From NCBI GenBank assembly GCA_016715965.1, contig JADJXG010000001.1, forward strand, positions 3,105,501 through 3,169,500: 64,000 nt of DNA. Reading direction: 5' to 3'. The notes under the pieces were generated by a model, which saw only the letters and a program-made list of their open reading frames with translations, was not told the DNA's origin and did not search any database. Positions 37,018 to 45,475 of this stretch are shown here, in pieces. This stretch comes from Saprospiraceae bacterium (GTDB lineage: Bacteria > Bacteroidota > Bacteroidia > Chitinophagales > Saprospiraceae). Positions within the stretch are counted from its first letter, which is position 1. Every line of letters begins with the position of its first letter. The position numbers and the translations under genes are program-made.

Positions 37018-37392
37018 ATGGAGAAGAAATCAAAAATGGCTGAGTGGAAAAATTTTGGAACATCTGATGAAGTCAGGGAATTCCCAAAAGGACGTTTGGA
37101 GCTTATTCAGATAGGGGGAGCCACAATCGGCCGAGGCATCTTTGAGCCTGGTTGGCGGTGGACAACTTCCGTGCAACCACTGGCCAAAACCCACAGTTGT
37201 GAAGCCCCACATTTTCAATACCATGTTTCTGGTATTCTTAGAATTAAGATGGATGACGGAACAGAGTTCGACTGTAAACCAGGTGATGTTTCTCTGCTTC
37301 CCTCGGGTCATGATGCTTGGACCATTGGAAATGAACCCGCTGTGGTAATTGATTTTCAGGGTATGATTGACTTTGCGAAACATCTATCATAA
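37018..37392 (+). CDS. Small single-domain cupin protein
   Basis: A 124-residue single-domain cupin. Motifs include GRGIFEPGWRWTTSVQPLAK, HFQYHVSGILRIKMDDGTEF, CKPGDVSLLPSGHDAWTIG and VVIDFQGMIDF. The first cupin motif is incomplete: the usual metal-binding HxH is reduced to single His residues (H in KTHSCEAPHFQYHVSG), so metal binding is uncertain. The start at 37018 is preferred (alternative 37036), because a longer frame from 36853 would overlap the AraC gene out of phase. Probably a small-molecule binding or isomerase-type protein tied to the AraC gene. Confidence 0.82.
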   Translation: MEKKSKMAEWKNFGTSDEVREFPKGRLELIQIGGATIGRGIFEPGWRWTTSVQPLAKTHSCEAPHFQYHVSGILRIKMDDGTEFDCKPGDVSLLPSGHDAWTIGNEPAVVIDFQGMIDFAKHLS

Positions 37393-37486
37393 AATTTTCT
37401 CTTCAACATTCTTATTGAGATCTGTTTCCTTTTATCTTTTTTAAATGATCAAATTTATTATTGTTCAATTATATTAATTTTAACTT

Positions 37487-38743
37487 ATGTCCTATTTTCG
37501 TATTCTTTTCAATGCTTTATGGTTCATTTTCGGATATGAGAACATTTTATTAGGCCAGTCCGTCAATTCTTCCAAACCCGTATATGCACCCGGAGAAAAT
37601 ATTGTGGTTAACTTTTCGGGATTTTCAGGTGCAAGCAGGGATTGGGTGGGACTTGCCGCAAAAGGACTGGCAGATGATAAATACACTAGCTGGCAATATA
37701 CTGGCGGGGCGATCAGTGGTACCTTAACTTTTAATGGCTTACCTTATGGCGACTACGAAGTGCGAGGATATTTTAATGACGGAGGAGTGGTGAAAGCCAG
37801 GTCCTATTTTAGGGTGGGAAATACAGATCAAAATTTAGTGGCAAAAACAGAAAAAACAAGTTATAAGCCTAATGAGAAAATTAAGATTACTTTTTCCGGT
37901 TTTCCTGGAAATGCTAGAGATTGGATAGGGATTGCAGTGCCGGGGAGCAGTGATGAAAAATATGTGATCTGGGCTTATACCAATGGTCAACAATCCGGAA
38001 TTATAGAATTTCAAGGTTTGGCAGATGGCAATTATGAGGTAAGGAGCTATTTTAACAATGAAGGAATCGTGAGATCGAGGTATTCTTTTAGCGTAAGTAA
38101 TACTGTTTCGGCCAATCCTACTCAATTGTGTCGGGCACCCTTAAGTGTCTTCTTTGCAGGAATGACAGGTCTTGGCGCTGCCTGGGGCAGAACAACCTGT
38201 GAACCTACCATTATGAGTGCGATAGGAATTTCAGACATTCAGGCAACTCTGCGAAATGCCAAAGATGGAATGGATATGCTCAGGGATTGTTTCCAGTTTA
38301 ACTCTGAAGAAATTAGTCAATTGATCAACCGAATACCAAATTTGACCAATGTGCAGGCTGAGCAGGAAATTCATTTACTTGTCCGCAAATTACAAGAAGT
38401 GGTCGTCAACAACCGATCAAAATGTCACCATCAGATTCCATTGTCCTCCCTCTATGTGGCGGGTGTTCATTTGGGAGCGGCGCAAGCTCATGCTTCTTGT
38501 CAACAATGTCAGTTGACACCGATGCCTATGGCCATTCAGACAGTCATCCGAAACCATCTGAACACTGCAAGAGATGCTTTTTCCGCTTTTTTGCCCTGTG
38601 TGCCTTCAGTAACTTTGAATCAATTTAACTCCATCCAGTTGGGCAGCATGAATTCGTTGGTAGCCCATACGGAGATAGTAGGTCTTCATACCAATTTATT
38701 GTGGAATATATCCCTATCCGATTGTTGTTGTGAATGTAGATAG
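37487..38743 (+). CDS. Secreted protein: two Ig-like repeats followed by two Cys-containing helical repeats
   Basis: A 418-residue exported protein (signal peptide 1-23). Residues ~27-113 and ~118-206 are tandem beta-sandwich repeats: SGFSGASRDWVGLAAKG with YEVRGYFNDGGVV, against SGFPGNARDWIGIAVPG with YEVRSYFNNEGIV. Residues ~213-300 and ~318-405 are a second tandem pair, helical with Cys: FFAGMTGLGAAWGRTTCE ... MLRDC, against LYVAGVHLGAAQAHASCQ ... FLPC. It ends DCCCECR, without a T9SS domain. Not recognised as a whole. The Ig-like repeat type is seen in bacterial surface and phosphodiesterase-associated modules. Confidence 0.75.
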   Translation: MSYFRILFNALWFIFGYENILLGQSVNSSKPVYAPGENIVVNFSGFSGASRDWVGLAAKGLADDKYTSWQYTGGAISGTLTFNGLPYGDYEVRGYFNDGGVVKARSYFRVGNTDQNLVAKTEKTSYKPNEKIKITFSGFPGNARDWIGIAVPGSSDEKYVIWAYTNGQQSGIIEFQGLADGNYEVRSYFNNEGIVRSRYSFSVSNTVSANPTQLCRAPLSVFFAGMTGLGAAWGRTTCEPTIMSAIGISDIQATLRNAKDGMDMLRDCFQFNSEEISQLINRIPNLTNVQAEQEIHLLVRKLQEVVVNNRSKCHHQIPLSSLYVAGVHLGAAQAHASCQQCQLTPMPMAIQTVIRNHLNTARDAFSAFLPCVPSVTLNQFNSIQLGSMNSLVAHTEIVGLHTNLLWNISLSDCCCECR

Positions 38744-39070
38744 AGTTGACCTTTTTGCAACTCATTTAAAGGAAAGAAATACTCATAAACAGAATTATAT
38801 TTTGCTTGTACCAGGCCTGTAAGGCCAATACAAAATTTAACCAAGGTAATATAGGATCCTTTTTTGTGATAAAAACTGCTGTAAATAAATTTGACCATGT
38901 ACACCCTTACTCGTCAAATCCGTCAAATACTCAAAAATCTGGTCAACCGCTAAAATTTAAAGCAGATAAGCCCGATCTGATTTAATTTTGCCTTGCTTTT
39001 GAAAATGATTGGGTTAAAATGTTATTATTTAATCATGCCAATTAAGATTCTATATACCAAACTCCAAACT
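38744..39070. other. Intergenic region with a two-box promoter upstream of a gene fragment
   Basis: About 327 bases without an intact gene. It contains a well-formed promoter (38863-38893) that points at the decayed fragment at 39071-39196. Confidence 0.5.
38863..38893 (+). promoter_or_regulatory. Bacteroidota promoter (-33 TTTG, -7 TAAATTTG)
   Basis: TTTG at 38863-38866, a 19-base spacer, then TAAATTTG at 38886-38893: both boxes and spacing fit the Bacteroidota consensus. The first recognisable coding stretch downstream is the broken paralogue; the intact gene begins 336 bases later. Confidence 0.6.
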
Positions 39071-39196
39071 CTTGTTCCCGAGGACTTTCTCTACAATCCT
39101 GCTTATAGTTATGAGAAATTGGGCAAATGGAATCGTTCTGGCTTGAAAGCAGAATACGGCTGGGATTTTAATCCTTTATTCTTAATGGAAGCTTAA
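39071..39196 (+). pseudogene. Decayed N-terminal fragment of a paralogue of the adjacent T9SS protein
   Basis: The frame encodes VPEDFLYNPAYSYEKLGKW, then NRSGLKAEYG. This closely matches the mature N-terminus of the next gene (IEDFLYDPVDSLENQGSW, then FRSGSNTEYN). Similarity stops at about residue 30 and the frame ends shortly after. No signal peptide precedes it, so the fragment is not a functional secreted protein. It is best read as the leftover of a tandem duplication. Confidence 0.65.
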
Positions 39197-39228
39197 AACT
39201 TATAAAAAATTTATAATACATCAAAAAA

Positions 39229-40281
39229 ATGAAAATTATTGTGAAAAATTTATTCATCCTATTTGTTTGGTGGTGCGCTGAAACGATTATGGCACAAAAT
39301 CTTTTGATTGAAGACTTTCTGTATGATCCTGTGGACAGTCTTGAAAATCAAGGATCTTGGTTTAGATCCGGCAGTAATACTGAATACAATATTAAGGTAG
39401 TATCTGTTGGATTAAATTATTCAGATTACGTTGGTTCAGGAAAAGGAAATAGCTGTTTGATAGAGAATTCCGGAAATGGCGATGTACTTCTTCATAATTT
39501 GAAATCCAAGGTAGAATCCGGTGATTTATATATGTCATTTATGTTTAGAACGGACAGTTTAGCTGCTACTATGACGGAAGGATATCCTATATGCTTCGAT
39601 CAGGGAGGGCCAGCTACCAATAATAATACAAGGCTTTTTATTAAGAGGGAATCTGATGCCATCTTTCAGTTAGGTGTTTCAAAGTATGGTGAATCAACAA
39701 GTTATATTAATGCAAACTTCGAAATTGGCAAGACTTATCTCATTGTATTGAAATATAGCTATCTTGCTGGAACCGACAATGATGTTTCTAGCTTGTACGT
39801 GTTTGAGACTGGAATTCCAGCTCTGGAACCCGCACAACCGGACGCATCAAATAACCATGGAGAGGATATGCCTGATCAGGGCCAAATAAGCTTATCCAAT
39901 AATTACGCCCAATCTGGACTCGAAGGTTGTAAAATTTTTATAGATGGTATCAGAGTAGGAACATCTTGGGAAACCAGTGTTCTGTCCATGATAAGTTCTT
40001 TAGAGTCCAATCATGACAAGGATCAATTGGCTTTTCAATTTTATCCCAACCCTATAACGGTTCATACAACAATCCGCATTCATACACCATATTCTGGAGA
40101 AGCACAACTCATTGTTTTTGACACAAATGGACGTCCAATGGAAAATCTAAATCTGAGTTTTCCGACCAGTGGGACTTATGATATTCCATGGAACAAAGGT
40201 TTGTATTCTCCGGGGGAATATTTTTGCAAATTGAAATTTGGAGCTAAAGAGCTAACGCATAAGCTTTTAATACAAAACTGA
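39229..40281 (+). CDS. Secreted T9SS cargo protein with a lectin-like N-terminal domain
   Basis: A 350-residue exported protein. The signal peptide is 1-22 (FILFVWWCAETIMAQ). Residues ~25-245 look like a concanavalin-type beta-sandwich (GDLYMSFMFRTDSL, FEIGKTYLIVLKYSYLAGTD, EGCKIFIDGIRVGTSW), as in carbohydrate-binding or LamG-like modules. The last ~75 residues are a type A T9SS sorting domain (YPNPITVHTTIRIHTPYSGE ... YSPGEYFCKLKFG ... LLIQN). The binding target is unknown. It stands alone, just after the fragment of its own paralogue. Confidence 0.8.
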   Translation: MKIIVKNLFILFVWWCAETIMAQNLLIEDFLYDPVDSLENQGSWFRSGSNTEYNIKVVSVGLNYSDYVGSGKGNSCLIENSGNGDVLLHNLKSKVESGDLYMSFMFRTDSLAATMTEGYPICFDQGGPATNNNTRLFIKRESDAIFQLGVSKYGESTSYINANFEIGKTYLIVLKYSYLAGTDNDVSSLYVFETGIPALEPAQPDASNNHGEDMPDQGQISLSNNYAQSGLEGCKIFIDGIRVGTSWETSVLSMISSLESNHDKDQLAFQFYPNPITVHTTIRIHTPYSGEAQLIVFDTNGRPMENLNLSFPTSGTYDIPWNKGLYSPGEYFCKLKFGAKELTHKLLIQN

Positions 40282-40356
40282 AAATATATTTACAATTATG
40301 CATGGTTCATAATGGGCAATCATGCTATTTAATTCAACTTATTTTGGTGAAAGTAA

Positions 40357-40384
40357 ATTGAATTTAAAAATATTCCTATATTTG
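40357..40384 (+). promoter_or_regulatory. Second, upstream promoter-like site without an adjacent gene
   Basis: TTG at 40358-40360, a 16-base spacer, then TATATTTG at 40377-40384 (a full -7 match). The spacer is a little short of the usual ~19. Transcription would start about 230 bases before the next gene, leaving either a long leader or a small RNA. Confidence 0.4.
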
Positions 40385-40566
40385 CATAAGAACTGTGAAC
40401 CGTTTTTAACAACACTCTAAATTTTTAGCCATGGAATATTTTTATTTTTGACTTTTCTGTTATTAGAATATTTAGCAGGAAGTTTTGTTTGTTATAGCTA
40501 TATTTGAATAGAATTCATAAATGGAATGTAAGCTTATACACTTGACTTTGCATTTTTGAGCAATGA

Positions 40567-40596
40567 TTGGTATAGCTATGCCAATACTTAAATTTG
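40567..40596 (+). promoter_or_regulatory. Promoter of the hydroxylase-KAS III-diiron operon
   Basis: TTG at 40567-40569, a 19-base spacer, then TAAATTTG at 40589-40596. Boxes and spacing fully match the Bacteroidota consensus. The ATG follows 22 bases later, so the leader is very short. Confidence 0.65.
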
Positions 40597-40618
40597 TGTA
40601 TTTATTTTCAGTCAACCT

Positions 40619-41350
40619 ATGTCAATTCAAGTCTTTATACAGCAAGTCCTCTATGAATACAGTTATTTTACCCTTTTTGGATTGAGTTTTGTTTATTTTT
40701 TTGGACTTTACTTTGGATTAGCACCATTGTTTAAAGTTAGTTGCGAATATTTGGCTTCAAAGAATTTACTCACCAGAATTATACAAAAGGAAGTGACGGA
40801 TCGCCAAATTTCAGATGAAAAAAGACATTCCTTTGTTTCCATTCTAATCTTTGGCACTTCAATTATCCCCGTGATTTATCTGATCAGAATGGGTGTGGCC
40901 AGTTTATTGCCAAATACTTTTTTAAATGTGATGGCCGGGATCCTCTTACTAATATTGTGGAATGAAGTCCATTTTTTTATCGTGCACCGGACCATGCATT
41001 TGAATTTTTTTATGAAGAACTTCCATTATATTCATCATCAGTCAAGGATTCCTACCGTTTATTCGGTGTATAGCTTCCACTGGTTGGAAGCTTTCCTGTT
41101 AAGTACGGTGCCATTGACTTTCATGCTACTTTTTCCCATCGCTATATGGTCTATTTTTATTTATCCTTTAATCAGTATTCTCCTTAATTATTCAGGTCAT
41201 TGCAACCATCGATTTGGGAGTGGGAAGGGTTGGAGTATGCTGCTCTTTGGAACCTTGCACAATGAACATCACGCGAAAGGAAGAAAGAATTATGGTTTCG
41301 CGAGCAATGCATTGGATGAATTAAACGCCTGGTTGAAATCTAAATTTTAA
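40619..41350 (+). CDS. Fatty acid hydroxylase/sterol desaturase family membrane protein
   Basis: A 243-residue di-iron membrane oxygenase. Histidine clusters of the superfamily are clear: H118..H123-R-T-M-H127, H136-Y-I-H139-H140, H194-C-N-H197 and H214-N-E-H217-H218. Four to five hydrophobic segments flank them (about 15-34, 73-92, 104-122, 157-190). Family members hydroxylate or desaturate fatty-acyl chains, carotenoids or sterols. First gene of a three-gene operon; the KAS III fusion starts 13 bases downstream. The substrate is unknown; an acyl lipid is suggested by the partner gene. Confidence 0.9.
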   Translation: MSIQVFIQQVLYEYSYFTLFGLSFVYFFGLYFGLAPLFKVSCEYLASKNLLTRIIQKEVTDRQISDEKRHSFVSILIFGTSIIPVIYLIRMGVASLLPNTFLNVMAGILLLILWNEVHFFIVHRTMHLNFFMKNFHYIHHQSRIPTVYSVYSFHWLEAFLLSTVPLTFMLLFPIAIWSIFIYPLISILLNYSGHCNHRFGSGKGWSMLLFGTLHNEHHAKGRKNYGFASNALDELNAWLKSKF

Positions 41351-41363
41351 AACACCCTATAAA

Positions 41364-43214
41364 ATGAAAAATGTTTACATCAACAGTGCCGGAATCTTTC
41401 TACCCAATCAAGCTATTTCAAATGATGAAATGGAAAAGTATTTGGGTCTTATTGCTGGAAAAAACAGTTTGGCCAAAAGCAGGATATTGAAACAAAATGG
41501 AATTAAACAAAGGTATTATGCAATGAATGCCAATCAGCTAAGTACGCATTCTAATGCCCGCCTTGCCATCCACGCCGTTGAATCTGCTTTATCAAAGAGC
41601 CATTTGCGTCCAAAGCAGATAGAATTACTTTGCACAGGTACCACGCAAGGGGATTTACCCATACCAGGGTTTGCAAGTATGGTACACGCGGGTCTGGAAT
41701 TTTCGAACTGCGAATTGGCAAGTTTCCAAAGTGTTTGTGCCAGTGGAATGATGGCCCTAAAAGATGCTTTTTCACAAATTAAATCAGGTGAGAAAAACAA
41801 CGCAGTTTGTGTTGCAAGTGAATTTGCCAGCAGGCTGTTTAAAGCGTCGCGATTTGAGGCGCAAGGTATGTCCTCCTTATCTTTTGACACGGAATTTTTG
41901 CGATGGATGCTATCGGACGGGGCAGGTGCATTTGTTTTGGAGAATAATAGAAATTCGAATGGACTATCATTGAAAATTGAATGGATCGACATTAAATCTT
42001 ATGCAAATGAATTTCCTTTATGCATGTTTACCGGGAAAACTGACAATACAAATGAAGATGAACCAAGCTGGCTGGACTATCCGGATTATGAAGCCGCAGC
42101 AAGGGCAGGTGCGCTGAACCTGAAACAAGATGTTCGCTTGTTAGACAGTTTAATAAAATCAGGTGTTGCCCATTATTTCGATTTGATCGATCAGGGAAAA
42201 ATTGTAAAAAATCAAATAGATTGGTTGTGCGCCCATTATTCCTCCGAAGTATTTAAAAAACCCATCATGGAACTTATGGTCAAAGGAGGTGGTGAAATCC
42301 CTGAGGAAAAATGGTTTAGCAATTTGAGCAGCAAAGGTAACACTGGTTCTGCTTCTATTTATATCATGTTGGAGGAATTGATGTATTCCGGAAAACTGAA
42401 AAATGGAGATACCATTCTTTGTATGGTGCCTGAAAGTGGTCGCTTTGTCACTTCTTTTATGCAACTAAAAGTTGAATCTTCCGTAGAAAATGCAAGTATG
42501 ACTTTTCCTTATCGAAGCATTGAAGCGCCTGAATTAAATATTACAAGAAATGAATCTTCGGAATGGCTGGTGAGACAGTTGACTCAGATTTGGATCGATT
42601 TTGAAACAGAATTGTTGAAAGTGCCCATCGTCTCTAAAATCCATGCCGGAAAACTAAGTTTACAAGATTACAAATTGCTCTTAAGAGATCTCAGACAACA
42701 AGTAATAGATGGATCACAGTGGATATCCAGGGCCGCATCCAATATTGATGTGGAATTGTTCGAACTGAGGTCAGCATTTATTAAACATACGGCAACAGAA
42801 CACAAAGACTTTAAAATGTTGGAGCAGAATTATGTCAATCTGGGTGAATCCTTGACGGACATTCAATCAGGCGATAAAAACGTTGGAAGTCTGGCCCTTT
42901 CTTCATTTATGTTTCATCAGGCCAGCAAACCCAATCCTTTGGATCTCATGGGGGCCATGTTTATTATCGAAGGAATTGGTAAAAGACTTGCGGCCTATTG
43001 GGGAGAAATGATCAAAAAACAATTAAACTTACAAGATGATCAGGTATCCTTTTTTACCTACCATGGTGTAGCGGATGAAAATCATTTTCATCGCCTGGAA
43101 GAGGCACTAAATCACCCTTCCATGAACTTGGCACTTGCTAAAAAAATAGCAAAAACCGCTAAAACTACTGCAAAACTTTACTGGATGCAACTGAATGAAT
43201 TAGGAAATTACTAA
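41364..43214 (+). CDS. 3-oxoacyl-ACP synthase III fused to a heme-oxygenase-like diiron domain
   Basis: A 616-residue two-domain protein. Residues 1-370 are a KAS III-type thiolase fold with the catalytic triad Cys125 (SVCASGMMAL), His291 (CAHYSSE) and Asn326 (KGNTGSAS). Residues ~395-616 are helical and match heme-oxygenase-like diiron oxidases (UndA/CADD type): Glu536, His567-x3-Asp571-x2-His574, spaced as in CADD, with His480 and Glu479 or Glu467 as further likely ligands. KAS III condenses an acyl-CoA with malonyl-ACP; the second domain would oxidise the acyl product. No frameshift separates the parts. The next gene follows after 10 bases. Confidence 0.85.
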   Translation: MKNVYINSAGIFLPNQAISNDEMEKYLGLIAGKNSLAKSRILKQNGIKQRYYAMNANQLSTHSNARLAIHAVESALSKSHLRPKQIELLCTGTTQGDLPIPGFASMVHAGLEFSNCELASFQSVCASGMMALKDAFSQIKSGEKNNAVCVASEFASRLFKASRFEAQGMSSLSFDTEFLRWMLSDGAGAFVLENNRNSNGLSLKIEWIDIKSYANEFPLCMFTGKTDNTNEDEPSWLDYPDYEAAARAGALNLKQDVRLLDSLIKSGVAHYFDLIDQGKIVKNQIDWLCAHYSSEVFKKPIMELMVKGGGEIPEEKWFSNLSSKGNTGSASIYIMLEELMYSGKLKNGDTILCMVPESGRFVTSFMQLKVESSVENASMTFPYRSIEAPELNITRNESSEWLVRQLTQIWIDFETELLKVPIVSKIHAGKLSLQDYKLLLRDLRQQVIDGSQWISRAASNIDVELFELRSAFIKHTATEHKDFKMLEQNYVNLGESLTDIQSGDKNVGSLALSSFMFHQASKPNPLDLMGAMFIIEGIGKRLAAYWGEMIKKQLNLQDDQVSFFTYHGVADENHFHRLEEALNHPSMNLALAKKIAKTAKTTAKLYWMQLNELGNY

Positions 43215-43224
43215 TAACAAAACA

Positions 43225-44115
43225 ATGGCTGAAATATTCGACATTAAAACCCATGACAGCAGAGATCCCAATCCATGGCTCGCATTGTATCTGGACAGTA
43301 GCATTCCAATGAATATCAAGACAAAAAGGGCTCTGATGAGAGACAACAATTCAAAATCAGCCCGATACCTTTTGCCCATTATTCAAATTTGGTCTAAGAT
43401 CACTATGTTCTTTATTCATATCTTTAAATTCTTTTTTCCAAATTTGCTGAATTCCTCCAAAACTTTGCATCGGATTTTGGCATGGGGTTTAAAATATTTT
43501 GTGAGTCCGGATGCCAATTTATTAATCTTTAGACATTTTCACGTTGGTAGCGAAATCCTCGAATTCATTGCTGCCAATGTGAAGGGAGTTCAAATTAAAG
43601 GAAATCCATTGAAGCCAAGAAATTTTGAAGATGTAAAAGATGATCTATTTTTAAAACACGATTTGAATCTGTACAACTTTGTGATAAATTTGAACAGACA
43701 ACTCAATGAAAAAGGAATTTCAATCAGCGAGGTAGAGGACAAAAATTTAAGTATGATCACTGAAGATCAGTTTGATCACATCGATTTTCCAAACCGATGG
43801 ACCAATATTCTGGATTTAAGATCGGCCATCGAATTGTTTACACCCTTTTACCAATTGTTTTTGACCTCCAATGATTTTCTAAGAGCGTCTAATTCTTTGC
43901 AATTGGACGAAACCATTGCAATTTATTCTGCTCAAATTTTAGGTACACCCGGTCATTTGGGCCTGGTCAACAACAAACACCCAATGATCCCGGAGACAAC
44001 TTACAGTGCTGCATATCGTTTGGTTTTGCACGGTCTGGCGGCGGAAACACTTCATGAAATATTGGTTAATTCAAAACTGAAAATTAAAAATGACGGGATT
44101 ATGACGCCTATATAG
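43225..44115 (+). CDS. Unrecognised protein of the KAS III-diiron operon
   Basis: A 296-residue protein I cannot place with confidence (possibly the family catalogued as DUF6999; this is from memory). It has one or two hydrophobic stretches near 48-75 (IIQIWSKITMFFIHIFKFFF) that may associate with the membrane. A conserved-looking LIFRHFHVGSEILEFIAANV block has two His and two Glu, and later AIELFTPFYQLFLTSNDFLR and GTPGHLGLVNNKHPMIPETT. It begins 10 bases after the fusion gene and must be cotranscribed. The histidine block could be a metal site or a lipid-handling helix; neither is proven. Confidence 0.75.
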   Translation: MAEIFDIKTHDSRDPNPWLALYLDSSIPMNIKTKRALMRDNNSKSARYLLPIIQIWSKITMFFIHIFKFFFPNLLNSSKTLHRILAWGLKYFVSPDANLLIFRHFHVGSEILEFIAANVKGVQIKGNPLKPRNFEDVKDDLFLKHDLNLYNFVINLNRQLNEKGISISEVEDKNLSMITEDQFDHIDFPNRWTNILDLRSAIELFTPFYQLFLTSNDFLRASNSLQLDETIAIYSAQILGTPGHLGLVNNKHPMIPETTYSAAYRLVLHGLAAETLHEILVNSKLKIKNDGIMTPI

Positions 44116-44197
44116 ACTGGCAAAAAATTAATCCTACTTTAAAACCTGGTCAATAAATGCGTGGATAACTTTTCTCAATTTCAATCGGCAAATACAA

Positions 44198-45304
44198 ATG
44201 AATCTATTGATTAAACTTTTAAAATGGTTTGCAAAATCCATTTTGGTTTTATTGGGTATTCTGCCATTAATAAGATGCAGTTCTGGTTACAAGGATGAAG
44301 GAGGAAAGACTTATTTCAATGGTAAGGAAATTACGGATAGAAAATTTAAAGTTTTAAATGAGGTGTTCGCAAAGAATGACTCGATGGTATATTACAACGA
44401 TATATTGATCGATGGTGCTGATCCATTTAGCTTTCAAGCGTTGGACAAGCAGTATGCAAAAGATAAGAATTTTGTATATTTCTGCGATGAATTCAGAGAA
44501 GGTCAGAATTACTATCTCACAAAAAAATCGAAAATTCAAAAAATAGAAATTGCAGATGTAGCGAGCTTTGAGGTTCTCTCTGAAGCTTATGCAAGGGATC
44601 ACCATCGCGGATATTATAGGGGGAATGCTTTTGATCTTAACGATCCAGCCAGCCTTGAAGTATTGGATGTGCGATTTGTTAAAGACCAATACAATGTTTA
44701 TTTCGAGCAAAATCCAGTGAAAAATGCAATCCCTTCTAAATTTCAAATCATCAATCATCATTATGCAGAAGATGGAGAAAAAGTGTTTTATTTTGGATAT
44801 CGAAGTGATTTGTACAATGGTATACATATTTTAACACAACACACAGATCGTTTTGTGCTACTGCAATATCCATATTCCAAGCACCATTCTGCCGTGTATT
44901 TTTATTATTTTAAATTGAGTGAGGCGGATCCATTTAGTTTTGAAGTGCTCGGGAATTTTTATGCAAAAGACAAAAATCGCGTATATTTTGAAAACAAGGA
45001 AATTTTGGGGGCTGATCCCCTTAGTTTTCAATTGATTTCATTTGAGTCAGATAACAATGACCTGATTCAATTTGCTAAGGACCATCAGAAGGTATTTTGG
45101 AAAGACAAAATCATTCAAAAAGCCACAGCCAATTCTTTCAAGGTTTTAGGTCTTGATTATTCAACTGATGGGAACAGGGTCTATTTTGAGGATAAAATGC
45201 TTCAAAATGCCAATCCTAAAACATTTTCTGTCCAAAGACATGGTCATGGAGATTTTGATGCAGAAGATTCAGAAAATCAGTATTTTAAAGGAAAATTGCG
45301 CTAG
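44198..45304 (+). CDS. DKNYY-repeat lipoprotein
   Basis: A 368-residue protein with an N-terminal membrane segment and a probable lipobox (LPLIRCSS, Cys27). The rest is built of about nine ~40-residue repeats of the DKNYY family: YAKDKNFVYF, YARDHHRGYY, FVKDQYNVYF, YAKDKNRVYF and YSTDGNRVYF, each followed by a D-P/N-x-S-F-x-V-L/I type segment (DPFSFEVLG, NSFKVLG). Family function is unknown; most members are secreted or surface-anchored. The gene is separated from the lipid operon by 82 bases, so cotranscription is possible but not clear. Confidence 0.85.
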   Translation: MNLLIKLLKWFAKSILVLLGILPLIRCSSGYKDEGGKTYFNGKEITDRKFKVLNEVFAKNDSMVYYNDILIDGADPFSFQALDKQYAKDKNFVYFCDEFREGQNYYLTKKSKIQKIEIADVASFEVLSEAYARDHHRGYYRGNAFDLNDPASLEVLDVRFVKDQYNVYFEQNPVKNAIPSKFQIINHHYAEDGEKVFYFGYRSDLYNGIHILTQHTDRFVLLQYPYSKHHSAVYFYYFKLSEADPFSFEVLGNFYAKDKNRVYFENKEILGADPLSFQLISFESDNNDLIQFAKDHQKVFWKDKIIQKATANSFKVLGLDYSTDGNRVYFEDKMLQNANPKTFSVQRHGHGDFDAEDSENQYFKGKLR

Positions 45305-45475
45305 ACAGAATATTTATTTTATAGGAATCCTCCTTCTCCAATTCTAATATTCTATGGCTTCTTCAGCGAAACTAATAGATCGATTCATTACCTTTATCGT
45401 CCAAAAGCTTCGATTTTTGCCTTCAAGTTTTATGCAATATATTATAATTTCTATTAAAATCAACAATATTGAAAT

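Larger units (their letters stand above)
40282..40618. other. Intergenic region with two promoters before the lipid operon
   Basis: About 337 bases without a normal gene. It contains an isolated promoter at 40357-40384 and a second that starts the lipid operon at 40567-40596. Between them is a six-codon frame (MEYFYF at 40431) and AT-rich sequence. Confidence 0.5.
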
